Shown here: piece after piece, positions 1 to 9,055 of the stretch
How the letters are laid out: each line of letters opens with the position of its first letter
Position numbering within the stretch: the first letter of the stretch is position 1
Assembly (NCBI GenBank): GCA_029259775.1
Contig: JAJDEN010000061.1
Coordinates: forward strand, 1-44,067
Direction: 5' to 3'
Length of the DNA stretch: 44,067 bases
Source: Planctomycetota bacterium
GTDB lineage: Bacteria > Planctomycetota > PLA2 > JAEUHO01
Program-made: the position numbers and the translations under genes
The notes under the pieces: generated by a model
The model's database searches: none
Told to the model about the DNA's origin: nothing
What the model saw: only the letters and a program-made list of their open reading frames with translations

Positions 1-600
1 ACCAACATCGCAACCGCCGGCATCAGCGCCGAAGTCGCCGGCAACGCCTCGAACCTGATTCAGAACATCAAGCCCGGATACATGCTCGGCGCCAAACCGC
101 GCCTCCAGGCCGTCGGGCACGTCATCGGCGCATTCTCAGGCGCCATATTCTCCGTCCTGGTCTTCTACCCGCTGTTCCTGCGAAACAACCCCGCCGGTCT
201 AATCAGCGAGGAGTACCCTTATCCCGCAGCGACTGTGTGGAAAGCCGTCGCCGAACTCCTCACCAAGGGACTCAGCGAGCTGCCGTCGTCCGCGCTCGTC
301 GCCGTCGTCATCGGGGCCATCCTCGGCGTCGTGCTCGAAATCGTTCGCGTCCTCGCCAAGGGTAAGTTCCCGCTGTCGGCCGTCGGCATCGGGCTCGGCT
401 TTGTGATCCCGTTTCAGATTTGCCTCTCGATGTTCATGGGTTCATTCGTGTTCTGGCTGATCGGCTGGAAATGGCCGAAACCCGAGCAGCGCATGAACGA
501 GGTATACGTCCAAAACCAGGAGTCGATCTGTGCCGGCGTCATTGCCGGCGCCGCCCTGATCGGCGTGGGCGTCATGGCCCTGGAACTCTTCGTGCTCTAG
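1..600 (+). CDS. OPT-family oligopeptide transporter, C-terminal part
   Basis: The frame is open from base 1, so the gene begins outside the window; 199 residues remain. The visible part starts in a loop containing 'NLIQNIKPGYMLGAKPRLQ', which matches the conserved Gly/Lys-Pro-rich loop of OPT/YSL transporters that precedes the last helices. About four or five hydrophobic helices follow (near residues 40-60, 95-115, 120-150 and 175-199), and the protein ends directly after the last helix. The family imports small peptides or metal chelates by proton symport across the inner membrane. Substrate cannot be told from this fragment. It ends in TAG and is followed by a perfect small hairpin. Family assignment is from motif recognition; substrate is unknown. 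Confidence 0.8.
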   Translation, partial: TNIATAGISAEVAGNASNLIQNIKPGYMLGAKPRLQAVGHVIGAFSGAIFSVLVFYPLFLRNNPAGLISEEYPYPAATVWKAVAELLTKGLSELPSSALVAVVIGAILGVVLEIVRVLAKGKFPLSAVGIGLGFVIPFQICLSMFMGSFVFWLIGWKWPKPEQRMNEVYVQNQESICAGVIAGAALIGVGVMALELFVL

Positions 601-621
601 CAGTCCGTGGCAAACGTGTGG

Positions 622-640
622 CACCGGTTTTCAACCGGTG
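622..640. terminator. Perfect hairpin after the OPT gene
   Basis: CACCGGTT (622-629), loop TTC, AACCGGTG (633-640): an 8-bp perfect stem 21 bases after the OPT stop. No T-tract follows, so it is either a factor-dependent or weak terminator or an interspersed REP-like palindrome. It overlaps the only upstream start-like codon (GTG 638) for the downstream broken reading frame, which argues against that codon being a real start. Confidence 0.45.
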
Positions 641-700
641 GAATCGAGGCGAAAAAGCCGGCTCTCAGCGCCCTTGCTGAGTTTCACGACGGACTGCCAA

Positions 701-1394
701 CGCGACGACCGCCTGACGCGACGCAAGATCCACACCGTTGACGCTGACTCCGGAACGACCGCCGCCGAGATCGTTAACGGGGGGAAACCCGGCGAGATCG
801 CCTGGTCACCCGACGGAAAACACCTCGCCATTCGCGCCGCCGAGGACATCCACGACCCCTCCCCGGGCAGACTCTGGGTCGCGTCGGCCACCGGCCGCGA
901 TTGGCACGACGCCCTCCCGAGCTACGTCGGTCACGTCCGAGCCATCGCATGGCTGGACAACGACACCATCATGTCCGTCGGCATCAGCGACCAAGTGTCA
1001 AAGTTTGGCACTACCGACATCCCCAACGAGATGCACCTCGTCCACTCCCGAACCCGGCCATGGGAGAACTGGGACCTCTTCCGCCGCTCCAGCCCCGTCA
1101 CCGACGCCCCGCAAGGACGAACCCCGATCCTCATACTCGGTGGCAAGGACGACACCCGCGTCCACCCCCGCCAGTCCATGGAGTTGTATCGATACCTGAA
1201 GACCCTCGGAAACGTCCCCGTCCGCCTCGTCCGCTACCCCGGCGAAGGGCACGGAAACCGCAAGCCCGCCGCCCGCTACGATTACTCCTCGCGATTGATC
1301 CGCTGGATGCAGCACTACCTCGAGAACCCCGGAACCCGCACGGAAGCCCCCCCCGCACCAACTCGACTATGGTTTTCCCCTAGAGGAGAACTGA
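701..1394 (+). pseudogene. S9 prolyl-oligopeptidase/acylaminoacyl-peptidase remnant
   Basis: The first half matches a beta-propeller blade of secreted S9 peptidases ('KPGEIAWSPDGKHLAI', then 'VGHVRAIAWLDNDTI'). Near base 980 it jumps straight into the C-terminal hydrolase domain ('SDQVSKFGTTDIPNEM', 'GGKDDTRVHPRQSMELYRYLKTLG', 'YPGEGHGNR'). The acid and His of the triad are present, but the part that should carry the nucleophile (GxSxGG) and most of both domains is missing, as are the signal peptide and a credible start. In the eight-C run at 1347-1354 the frame shifts: with one C fewer, the protein would end 'HQLDYGFPLEEN' at the TGA 1392-1394, which is the kind of tail expected for the family. 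As written, the frame instead runs on to 1513 as meaningless sequence. This looks like a decayed gene with large deletions plus a homopolymer frameshift. The frameshift alone could be a sequencing error; the deletions could not. Confidence 0.8.
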
Positions 1395-1451
1395 CCTCGA
1401 CCACAGCCCGAAGCACAAGCGCCGGGTCCAACGCCAACCGCGCCGCGCGCT

Positions 1452-2156
1452 TCAGGCGAACCCGACCGGCGATTCAAACCGCCAATACCGCGCATGGGCC
1501 GGCGGGAAATTGAACAACACCGTCCGCCGGCCGATCTGGTGCCGCCGAATGTGCGTGTCCATGATCGCGGAAACCTCCCGCATGCGCCGTCGCGTCTCGC
1601 CAAACGTCCCCAACATCCGCAGCCGGCGAAGCCCGACGTACTCGAAGTAGCTGAAGACCCCGCCCGGCTTGAGCACCGTTCGGATGAACTCCAGCACCGA
1701 CTCAATCGCCGCCGGTGGCAGCGTCGTGAACGGCAGCCCCGCAACAACGAAGTCGTACTGCCGATCCCTATCCATGTCCTGCACGGCGCACTGGAACAGG
1801 TTGACGCGACCCTCTTCCCTCGCCTCCGCGAACTGCGGCTGCGTCAGAACATGACGCTCGAGATGCCGCACCAACTCCGGCTTGATCTCGCACACGTCCA
1901 ACTCGTCGCCCGCGCCCAGTTCGTGCCCCAGATGAACCGTCACGGGCCCCGTCCCCGCGCCGACTTCCAGCACACGCGCCGGCTCCGCCCGAGCCTTGAA
2001 CGGTTCGATCAGCGCCCGCGCAAGGAACCGCGAACTCGGTGCAACCGACCCAACCAGGTTCGGATCGGCCAGAAACGCCCGCAGAAACCCCCAACTCCCG
2101 CCACCGATGGTCGACCGCAAGGCCTCACTCGATCGTGTCTCGTCGATCCGCGACAT
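1452..2156 (-). CDS. pmtA: PmtA-like phospholipid N-methyltransferase (class I SAM methyltransferase)
   Basis: A 234-residue soluble Rossmann-fold methyltransferase. The N-terminal 'FLRAFLADPNLVGSVAPSSRFLARAL' region is typical of the PmtA/phospholipid methyltransferase group, followed by SAM motif I 'VLEVGAGTGPVT' (near residue 65), the acidic motif II 'LDVCEIKPEL', and the motif IV region 'YDFVVAGLPFTTLP'. PmtA converts phosphatidylethanolamine towards phosphatidylcholine at the membrane face. Some relatives modify other lipids or are rRNA dimethylase-like, so the exact substrate is inferred. I chose the ATG at 2156; an in-frame start at 2198 would add 14 unlikely residues. It is convergent with the S9 remnant and divergent from the esterase. 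Confidence 0.75.
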   Translation of the reverse strand: MSRIDETRSSEALRSTIGGGSWGFLRAFLADPNLVGSVAPSSRFLARALIEPFKARAEPARVLEVGAGTGPVTVHLGHELGAGDELDVCEIKPELVRHLERHVLTQPQFAEAREEGRVNLFQCAVQDMDRDRQYDFVVAGLPFTTLPPAAIESVLEFIRTVLKPGGVFSYFEYVGLRRLRMLGTFGETRRRMREVSAIMDTHIRRHQIGRRTVLFNFPPAHARYWRFESPVGFA

Positions 2157-2234
2157 AGCGCGCAAGTATCCACCCCCGCGGACGCGAACGCAAACCACCC
2201 GGCGACCGGATGGACGGACAACCGACCGAGCCGA

Positions 2235-2240
2235 TACAAT
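2235..2240 (+). promoter_or_regulatory. -10 box TACAAT upstream of the esterase gene
   Basis: TACAAT lies 34 nt before the chosen GTG start of the esterase, with a TGGACG hexamer 18 nt upstream as a weak -35. The same 33-35 nt box-to-start distance recurs at several other genes in the window. Confidence 0.45.
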
Positions 2241-2274
2241 GCCAGTCGCACCGACCCAAAGGAGGTATCACGAA

Positions 2275-3456
2275 GTGATTACAATTCTGGCACTCACCGC
2301 GTGTACGCTGTCGACCGTCCAAGGCGATCCAACCGTCGCCGTAGAGTTCCGCGTATCCGTACCGGCCGGGACACCGAAGGACTCCGCGATCTACCTCTCC
2401 GGCAATCTCCCCGCCCTCGGCCACTGGCGCGCCGACGGCGTGAAACTGAAACGCCACGAGAACGGCCGCTTCCACACGACAGTCAGTCTGCCCGAAGGGT
2501 CGGCCGCGGAGTACAAGGTAACACGCGGATCGTGGGCAACCGTCGAAAAAAACACCGAGGGCGCCGAGATCGCCAACCGCACACTCAGCGTCTCAGTGCC
2601 GACAACGGTGGAAATCGAGGTCGCCCGCTGGGCCACGCCGTCCGCGGCTTCCGGCGCCCGCACGCCCACGCGAACGGGCAACATCAAGTTCCATCACGAT
2701 TTCGCATCGCGTAATCTGAACAACAAACGCACCCTAATCGTGTACCTGCCGCCCGGCTACGAAGATGCCGCCCGACGATTTCCCGTCCTCTACATGCACG
2801 ACGGCCAAAACATCTTCGACGCTTCCACCTGCTTCGCCGGCGCCGAATGGCAAGCCGACGAGCACGCTCAGCGTCTCATCACAGCGGGCCGCATCACCCC
2901 GATCATCATCGTCGGCATCTACAACAACGCCGACCGCAGCGACGAATACACCCCCAACCGCGACGACCGTTTCGGCGCCGGCGGCAAAGGACCGCTCTAC
3001 GCGAAGTTCGTCGTCGACGAGGTCAAACCCTTCATCGACCGCACCTACCGCACGAAACCGGGGCGCGAACACACCGCCATCGCCGGATCATCCCTCGGCG
3101 GTCTGATCTCGCTCTACATCTGCGCGCAACACCCGGACACCTTCTCCAAGTGCGGAATAGTCTCGCCCGCGCTGATGTGGAACGACGGCCGACTCGTTCG
3201 AGACATCGAAGAGCGCGCCAGCTGGATCAAGCGCGTTCGCTTCTGGCTGGACATGGGAACCGCCGAGGGCAGCGACCTCGACAGCTTCAACGACGGCATC
3301 GCCAGGACGAGGCAACTCGCCGCCGTCTTCAAGGACAACGGCTTGACGGCCGAGCGCGACTACCGATACGTCGAAATCCCCGGCGGACACCACAACGAAA
3401 AAGACTGGGCGGCCCGCTTCGACCAGCTTCTTCTCTTCTTCTTCGCACCGGACTAG
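2275..3456 (+). CDS. Secreted esterase with N-terminal starch-binding-type (CBM20) domain
   Basis: A 393-residue exported protein. The GTG at 2275 is chosen because a strong AAAGGAGGT (2258-2266) sits 8 nt upstream and the first residues form a short signal peptide ending near 'LSTVQG'; an ATG at 2239 lies upstream of that ribosome site. Residues about 20-115 resemble a CBM20 fold ('VEFRVSVPAGTPKDSAIYLSGNLPALGHW'). Residues about 150-390 are an esterase-D/Fes-type alpha/beta hydrolase with 'RFPVLYMHDGQNIFD', the nucleophile elbow G-S-S-L-G (Ser273), and the His region 'IPGGHHNEKDW'. Related proteins hydrolyse carbohydrate esters or act on siderophore esters; the carbohydrate-binding module favours a polysaccharide-linked ester. 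Its stop overlaps that of the convergent acetyltransferase by the tetranucleotide CTAG. Confidence 0.82.
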   Translation: MITILALTACTLSTVQGDPTVAVEFRVSVPAGTPKDSAIYLSGNLPALGHWRADGVKLKRHENGRFHTTVSLPEGSAAEYKVTRGSWATVEKNTEGAEIANRTLSVSVPTTVEIEVARWATPSAASGARTPTRTGNIKFHHDFASRNLNNKRTLIVYLPPGYEDAARRFPVLYMHDGQNIFDASTCFAGAEWQADEHAQRLITAGRITPIIIVGIYNNADRSDEYTPNRDDRFGAGGKGPLYAKFVVDEVKPFIDRTYRTKPGREHTAIAGSSLGGLISLYICAQHPDTFSKCGIVSPALMWNDGRLVRDIEERASWIKRVRFWLDMGTAEGSDLDSFNDGIARTRQLAAVFKDNGLTAERDYRYVEIPGGHHNEKDWAARFDQLLLFFFAPD

Positions 3457-3923
3457 CGCCCGCTTGACCAGTCGCACTCGTAGACAACATGCCCCGAGGG
3501 AACCATCCCAAGGATACGGTAGGTTTCCATTGCAGTCGTGTTGTTCTGCTCCACGTACAGCCGCAGCCCGCGGACGTCGGGGCTGGACTTCGCCTCGGCC
3601 TCCACATGGTCGTACAGCGATCGGAAGACGCCCGTCCGGCGGTGGTCGGCGTGAACATAAACGCTCTGAAACCACCACAGCCACCCGTTCCGCCAGTCGG
3701 TCCACTCGAACGTGACCATGCACTGCCCGACCACGACACCGTCACGCTCGGCGACGAAGTAGTAGCAGATCGCCTCGTTCTGCAGAGCAAAGCGAACGCC
3801 CTCGGTCAGCGTGGCGTGATCGAGAATCTGGTTCTCCGTCCCCTCGGCCAGCGCGGCGTTGAACGCCACGATGGTCTCCAGATCAGATAACTCGGCCCTA
3901 CGGATCCTGACTTCGTCACTCAT
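3453..3923 (-). CDS. GNAT-family N-acetyltransferase
   Basis: A 156-residue single-domain protein. The acetyl-CoA-binding motif A is seen as 'SVYVHADHRRTGVFRSLYDHVEAEA' (R/Q-x-x-G/A-like 'RRTGVF'), followed by 'GLRLYVEQNNTTAMETYRILGM', the usual C-terminal GNAT strand-helix with the Asn and Tyr. Length is typical for the family. The start at 3923 is preceded by GAGGAG, and its ATG overlaps the stop of the upstream Mpo1-like gene as ATGA, so translation is probably coupled. A longer reading frame runs upstream to 4256 but only covers the neighbour in another frame. Substrate is unknown; such enzymes acetylate small amines, antibiotics or protein N-termini. Confidence 0.85.
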   Translation of the reverse strand: MSDEVRIRRAELSDLETIVAFNAALAEGTENQILDHATLTEGVRFALQNEAICYYFVAERDGVVVGQCMVTFEWTDWRNGWLWWFQSVYVHADHRRTGVFRSLYDHVEAEAKSSPDVRGLRLYVEQNNTTAMETYRILGMVPSGHVVYECDWSSGR

Positions 3924-4237
3924 CGCTTCACGGTCTCCTCGCGACCGCCGTAACGCGGCGATACCGCAACGAACGGCCGACCCATCAGCTTCTTGACCAC
4001 GATCACCTCTCCCATGTCGTTCCCCTCCATCACATGCCCCACCCACTGGAGCGCGTAGCTCGCGACGATCAGCCCGACCGGCCTCCACCACAGATCCCAC
4101 CGCCACGCGACCAACTGCCACGCCCCCAGCACCAACGCACCGATCAAGATCGGGACGCCGACGCCGTGCAGCACCCGGCTCACCGGGTGCTGATGCCGCT
4201 CCAGCCAGTTTTCGATCCAGCCCGTCATGCACCCCAT
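3920..4237 (-). CDS. Mpo1-like (DUF962) membrane protein
   Basis: A 105-residue protein with the family signature 'WLERHQHPVSRVLHGVGVPI' (conserved His residues near the N-terminus) and two hydrophobic segments ('ILIGALVLGAWQLVAW' and 'PVGLIVASYALQWVGH'). The yeast relative Mpo1 is an Fe-dependent dioxygenase in 2-hydroxy fatty acid alpha-oxidation; bacterial members are uncharacterised, so the role is only suggested. Start is ATG 4237 or ATG 4228. Its stop is fused to the acetyltransferase start (ATGA), giving a two-gene operon. The non-coding stretch before groEL lies upstream, and the two transcripts diverge there. Confidence 0.7.
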   Translation of the reverse strand: MGCMTGWIENWLERHQHPVSRVLHGVGVPILIGALVLGAWQLVAWRWDLWWRPVGLIVASYALQWVGHVMEGNDMGEVIVVKKLMGRPFVAVSPRYGGREETVKR

Positions 4238-4592
4238 CGTAGCCCGCCGAACTCATGTGGCCCAGCCGCCCCCGGCCGGGTGAATTGCCGCAACGTCCGC
4301 TGTCAAATTGGCACGCCGCAACCCGCTCTCACCGCTTTCCTGCCAAGCTGGCAGAAGCCGCATGGCCCATTCAGCAGAGCACTACGCCCATAACATTATA
4401 TTTGTACGTGGTTTACGGAGAACATGCCTCAGACCCTGGTCTGGCGCTCGCCTTGCTCATCGTTTCAGCGAAACCGGTCCAGCCGGTGCGCGCCGGCTCC
4501 TCGCCGAAACGGCATCGCCGCGTGAGCGGACCAGATGGGCAAGTAATCGGTCGGAACGAAAACTCTGACCCAGATATAGGAGAGCATCTTCG
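4238..4592. other. Intergenic region upstream of groEL
   Basis: 355 bases without a gene. It contains a 6-bp inverted repeat (CTGCCA-AGC-TGGCAG, 4340-4354) and a conspicuous AT-rich patch around 4388-4403 (ACATTATATTT, including TATATT at 4397-4402) in otherwise GC-rich DNA, the best place for the groEL promoter. No CIRCE element (TTAGCACTC-N9-GAGTGCTAA) and no groES reading frame were found. The last 20 bases carry AGGAGAG, the groEL ribosome site. Confidence 0.6.
4340..4354. promoter_or_regulatory. Inverted repeat CTGCCA-AGC-TGGCAG upstream of groEL
   Basis: A perfect 6-bp inverted repeat with a 3-bp centre, about 240 bases before the groEL start and about 45 bases before the AT-rich promoter-like patch. 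It could be an operator for a stress regulator in place of CIRCE/HrcA. No regulator is identified. Confidence 0.25.
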
Positions 4593-6284
<1,692 letters not shown>

Positions 6285-6289
6285 GCATG

Positions 6290-6314
6290 CTTCAGGCGCC
6301 GCAGGCGCCTGAAG
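6290..6314. terminator. Hairpin immediately after groEL
   Basis: CTTCAGGCGCC, loop GCA, GGCGCCTGAAG: an 11-bp perfect stem starting 5 bases after the groEL stop. No T-run follows, so it may stabilise the 3' end or act together with the next stem. Confidence 0.5.
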
Positions 6315-6360
6315 AACCGGCCCCACGCCTTGTCGCAAAGCGACGCGGCGCACACACCAC

Positions 6361-6397
6361 GCGGGACGGCCTCATGGCCGTCCCGCTTGTGTGTTTT
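6361..6397 (+). terminator. Probable rho-independent terminator of groEL
   Basis: GCGGGACGGCC, loop TCAT, GGCCGTCCCGC (6361-6386), then TTGTGTGTTTT to 6397. The flanking CACAC before and GTGTG after the stem can extend it. This is the only stem in the array followed by a T-rich tract. Confidence 0.55.
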
Positions 6398-6800
6398 GGC
6401 GCTCCGCGCCAAAGGGCCTTGCCTCCCTTCTGCTAGGGGGGCTCTGCCCCGCATGCATCTACCGCGCGCGGAGGCGCGCGGCAGACCGGCACCACGGTTT
6501 GGCGCTTCGCGCCTCGCCGCATGGGCTACTCGGGACGCCCTCGGGCGTCCCGCTTGCCCAAGCCCGCGCCTCCGGCGCGGCCGTGCCTTGCCTAACCATC
6601 CCAGGGGGGCGCTGCCCCCCTGCGGCCAGGCGCCTCCGGCGCGGCCGCACCCCCCGAAGAGGCGTCTCGACAGTTCGATGCCGCGCGCGCGTGGCCGAGC
6701 AAGGGGGAAGGCCGCCGCCCAACGTGTCGGCGCGGAGAAAGCCCGGTTTCGTTGAGGGATCGGGCGCGCGAGCGGACACTCATGGGCAAGAGGAGCCCTC

Positions 6801-7337
6801 GTGCCGCTGGCTGAACTGATCGACACCTTCCGCGGACCGCTCGTCGGCTTGATCGCCGCCTGGGGCGCCTCGTGGGTCGACGCGAACGAGATCGCGCAAG
6901 ACAGCTTCTCCGAGGCCTACCTCAGGCGGTCCGCCTGCCGCGGCGACTGGCGCGACCCCGCCGTGTTCGGCCCCTGGCTGCGCGGCGTCGCCCGCAACGT
7001 GCATCGCAACCGCGGCCGCGCCGATCGGCGCAGACGACTGCGCATCGTGGCCTCGGACAAGGTCGTGCAAGCGGCGGCGGCACCCATCGAAATGGCGGCC
7101 GCGACGGAACGCGTCCTCGCGCTGCGCGACGCCATCGAGCGTCTGCCTGCCAAGCAGCGCGCCGTCGTGCTCATGCACTACCTCGAGGAGACCCGCGTCG
7201 CCGATGTCGCCGCGCTGCTGGGCGTCACCGCGAAGGCCGTCGAAGGCCGGCTCTACCAAGCACGCCGCACCCTCACTCGGCTGCTCGGCGAGGCGCCCGC
7301 GCGCACCGAGGTCGGAAGGGTGCTGCTATGTCTCTGA
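6801..7337 (+). CDS. ECF-type RNA polymerase sigma factor
   Basis: A 178-residue sigma-70-family protein. Region 2 spans about residues 5-70 ('VDANEIAQDSFSEAYLRR', 'FGPWLRGVARNVHRNRGR') and region 4 spans about 105-160 ('AIERLPAKQRAVVLMHYLEETRVADVAALLGVTAKAVEGRLYQARRTL', a classic helix-turn-helix). It would direct RNA polymerase to a small stress or envelope regulon. The start is GTG 6801 with AGGAG upstream. Its last ten bases overlap the start of the next gene, a multi-pass membrane protein that is therefore the prime candidate for its anti-sigma partner or sensor. No consensus ECF promoter could be recognised upstream. Confidence 0.9.
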   Translation: MPLAELIDTFRGPLVGLIAAWGASWVDANEIAQDSFSEAYLRRSACRGDWRDPAVFGPWLRGVARNVHRNRGRADRRRRLRIVASDKVVQAAAAPIEMAAATERVLALRDAIERLPAKQRAVVLMHYLEETRVADVAALLGVTAKAVEGRLYQARRTLTRLLGEAPARTEVGRVLLCL

Positions 7338-9055
7338 ACGACGCCTTCGGCAAGGAACTCCGCGACGCGATCCGTCCCTTGCGTCCCGACCCCACTGGCT
7401 TCGAGGCCGGTGTGCGGGACCGCATCGCCAAGGGGGAGGCCACGGCCGACGATCGCCAAGATCCGCCGCTGGAGCGTTCGTCGCTGCTCAGCACCGCCGC
7501 GTCGTTCATCCCCGTACCTCTCCTCATGGGGGGCAAGTTGGCTGCGACGACCGCGAAGTCGGGCACGGCCTCCACGGGTGCCAAGATCCTCGGCTACGCC
7601 GCGCTGCCCGCTGTCAGCGTGTTCCTCATGCTTGGCGCGTTTGTCTTCAGTCTTCTCAAGATCCGCGCCGCGAAGGTGACGCCGGGCGGGGACGACGAGG
7701 CGGTTCAGCTCGCCGTCCGCGCTTGGTGGCGGCGCCACTGGTGGATGGCCATTCCCTGCTACGCCGCCCTCATCTTCTTCCCCCTGTGGGGGGACGTGCG
7801 CTGGCTCTTCACCATGCTGCTCGTCTCCGCCGTCGCGCTCGCGCTTCTGCTTACAGCGTTCTCACGCGCCGGTCTCGCGACGCGGCAGGTGGTCGCGAAC
7901 ACCTGCTCCTTCGGCTTGATGCTCCTGGCGATCTGCCTGGGCGGGCCACGCGTCGGCCAGGACTCGATCCACCTCGTCGATCAGAAGCTTGTGCAGATCA
8001 TCTTCTACGCCGGGCTCATCGTGGTCTCGCTCTTCGGGGTCGGAGCCAGGGTCCGAGCGAAGGAGCGCATCACCATCTACGTCGTCTACATCCCCTTCGT
8101 GATCCTGATCGGATGGATGTCGCTACCGCTGTGGCAGACCACGACCGCCGATGACGTGCACGAGTTCGTCGAGGGCTTCGACGAAGCCGAGTACGGCTCC
8201 GCGACGTGGAGCACCTACGCCATGATCGCGCGCTGGGCGCGCGAGAGCGGGCGCGAAATCGACTGGTCGAAGCCCCGCGCGCTGCTCGAAGAGACGCTCG
8301 GCGGACGCCAAGGCGCCTACACCTTGAATCACGCCATGCGCCTCGGGCTGATCGAGCCGGCCTCGTTCCACCGGTTGCGTGGGATCGAGAAGCGACGCCC
8401 GCGCATCTTCGATCCCAAGTACGCCGACCGTCCCCTCTCTGTGTACGGGGAGCAGGGGGAGTGGGCCATCCGGGTGCTGATGGCGCAGGGGCGTCTCACC
8501 GTCGCCGAGCGCGACTCTTTGGCGCACCGCGTCCAGCGATGGTTGGACGTCCTCGAGGACGACGACCACGACCTGCTGCAGGACATCGTGGGCGCCATCG
8601 ACCTGCTTCGTGCGATCGAGCGTCCGATCGACGTCGACGCCTGGCGACCGCGTGTGCACGCCGCGCTCAAGGCATGCCACAGCCTGAAGGCCGGCGGGTT
8701 CGAGGTCGCCGGTGGCTTCCAGACCTACGACCGCGACTCGTGGGGTTCCTACGAGGGCACGTGGTGCGCCGTGCGCCTCATGAAGATCTTCGGCGTGCCC
8801 GAGGGGCTCGACCTGAACTGGGTGCGCTCGTTCCTCCGCCACGGCGGGCGCAAGAGCGGGGACCGTCGCTACCTGGCCGCCGTCACGAAGATGGAGCTCG
8901 AGTCGCTCCCCGAAGCGCGGTCCGTGACGTGGCTCGATTGGCTGCGCTACGAGCGCACGCTCTTCGCAGCGATCTTGCTCGTCCTGCTCTGCCTCTACGC
9001 CACGTTGCGCGCGCCGAAGGCAGCGCCAGCCGCCGCGGCGCCCGACGCCTCCTAG
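7328..9055 (+). CDS. Polytopic membrane protein linked to the ECF sigma factor
   Basis: 575 residues from ATG 7328, which lies inside the sigma gene (10-bp overlap) with GGAAGGG upstream. Residues 1-80 are soluble; hydrophobic helices follow near 85-115, 135-155, 158-178, 185-205, 215-235 and 245-265, and a last one near 540-560. The stretch between about 280 and 535 is extracytoplasmic or cytoplasmic and helical. Its 'GGFQTYDRDSWGSYEGTWCAVRLMKIFGVPEGLDLNWVRSFLR' resembles the alpha-alpha barrel repeats of prenyltransferase/squalene-cyclase-like proteins. I do not recognise a named family. Placement suggests membrane control of the sigma factor, but no classic zinc anti-sigma motif (HxxxCxxC) is visible near the N-terminus, so this is inference. 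It converges on the aminopeptidase gene, sharing CTAG as overlapping stops. Confidence 0.7.
   Translation: MSLNDAFGKELRDAIRPLRPDPTGFEAGVRDRIAKGEATADDRQDPPLERSSLLSTAASFIPVPLLMGGKLAATTAKSGTASTGAKILGYAALPAVSVFLMLGAFVFSLLKIRAAKVTPGGDDEAVQLAVRAWWRRHWWMAIPCYAALIFFPLWGDVRWLFTMLLVSAVALALLLTAFSRAGLATRQVVANTCSFGLMLLAICLGGPRVGQDSIHLVDQKLVQIIFYAGLIVVSLFGVGARVRAKERITIYVVYIPFVILIGWMSLPLWQTTTADDVHEFVEGFDEAEYGSATWSTYAMIARWARESGREIDWSKPRALLEETLGGRQGAYTLNHAMRLGLIEPASFHRLRGIEKRRPRIFDPKYADRPLSVYGEQGEWAIRVLMAQGRLTVAERDSLAHRVQRWLDVLEDDDHDLLQDIVGAIDLLRAIERPIDVDAWRPRVHAALKACHSLKAGGFEVAGGFQTYDRDSWGSYEGTWCAVRLMKIFGVPEGLDLNWVRSFLRHGGRKSGDRRYLAAVTKMELESLPEARSVTWLDWLRYERTLFAAILLVLLCLYATLRAPKAAPAAAAPDAS

Larger units (their letters stand above)
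6285..6800. repeat. Array of about ten short perfect hairpins
   Basis: A 516-base non-coding stretch. Perfect stems with 2-4-nt loops: 6290-6314 (11 bp), 6332-6344 (5), 6361-6386 (11), 6395-6413 (8), 6438-6450 (5), 6462-6481 (8), 6501-6513 (5), 6531-6552 (9-10), 6564-6580 (7), 6603-6621 (8), 6630-6642 (5). Several share the design GGCGC-TCC/TTC-GCGCC or (G)n-C-GCT/TCT-G-(C)n. The final 150 bases are GC-rich leader to the sigma factor without clear structure. Such runs resemble REP/BIME clusters, but no transposase-like gene is near. The 6361-6386 stem, followed by TTGTGTGTTTT, is the likeliest terminator of groEL. Confidence 0.75.

Noticed and set aside
1494..2714. A 406-codon plus-strand frame opposite the PmtA-like gene
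   Set aside because: The composition is Arg/Pro/His-rich noise; the minus-strand methyltransferase has clear SAM motifs, and the esterase start with its ribosome site lies inside this frame.
4313..4331. Possible sigma-54 promoter (TGGCAC) before groEL
   Set aside because: The -12 element (TTGC at the proper spacing) is absent.
6285..6800. A small protein gene within the hairpin block
   Set aside because: The open frames there are Arg/Pro/Ala-rich, lack ribosome sites, and occur on both strands because of the palindromes.
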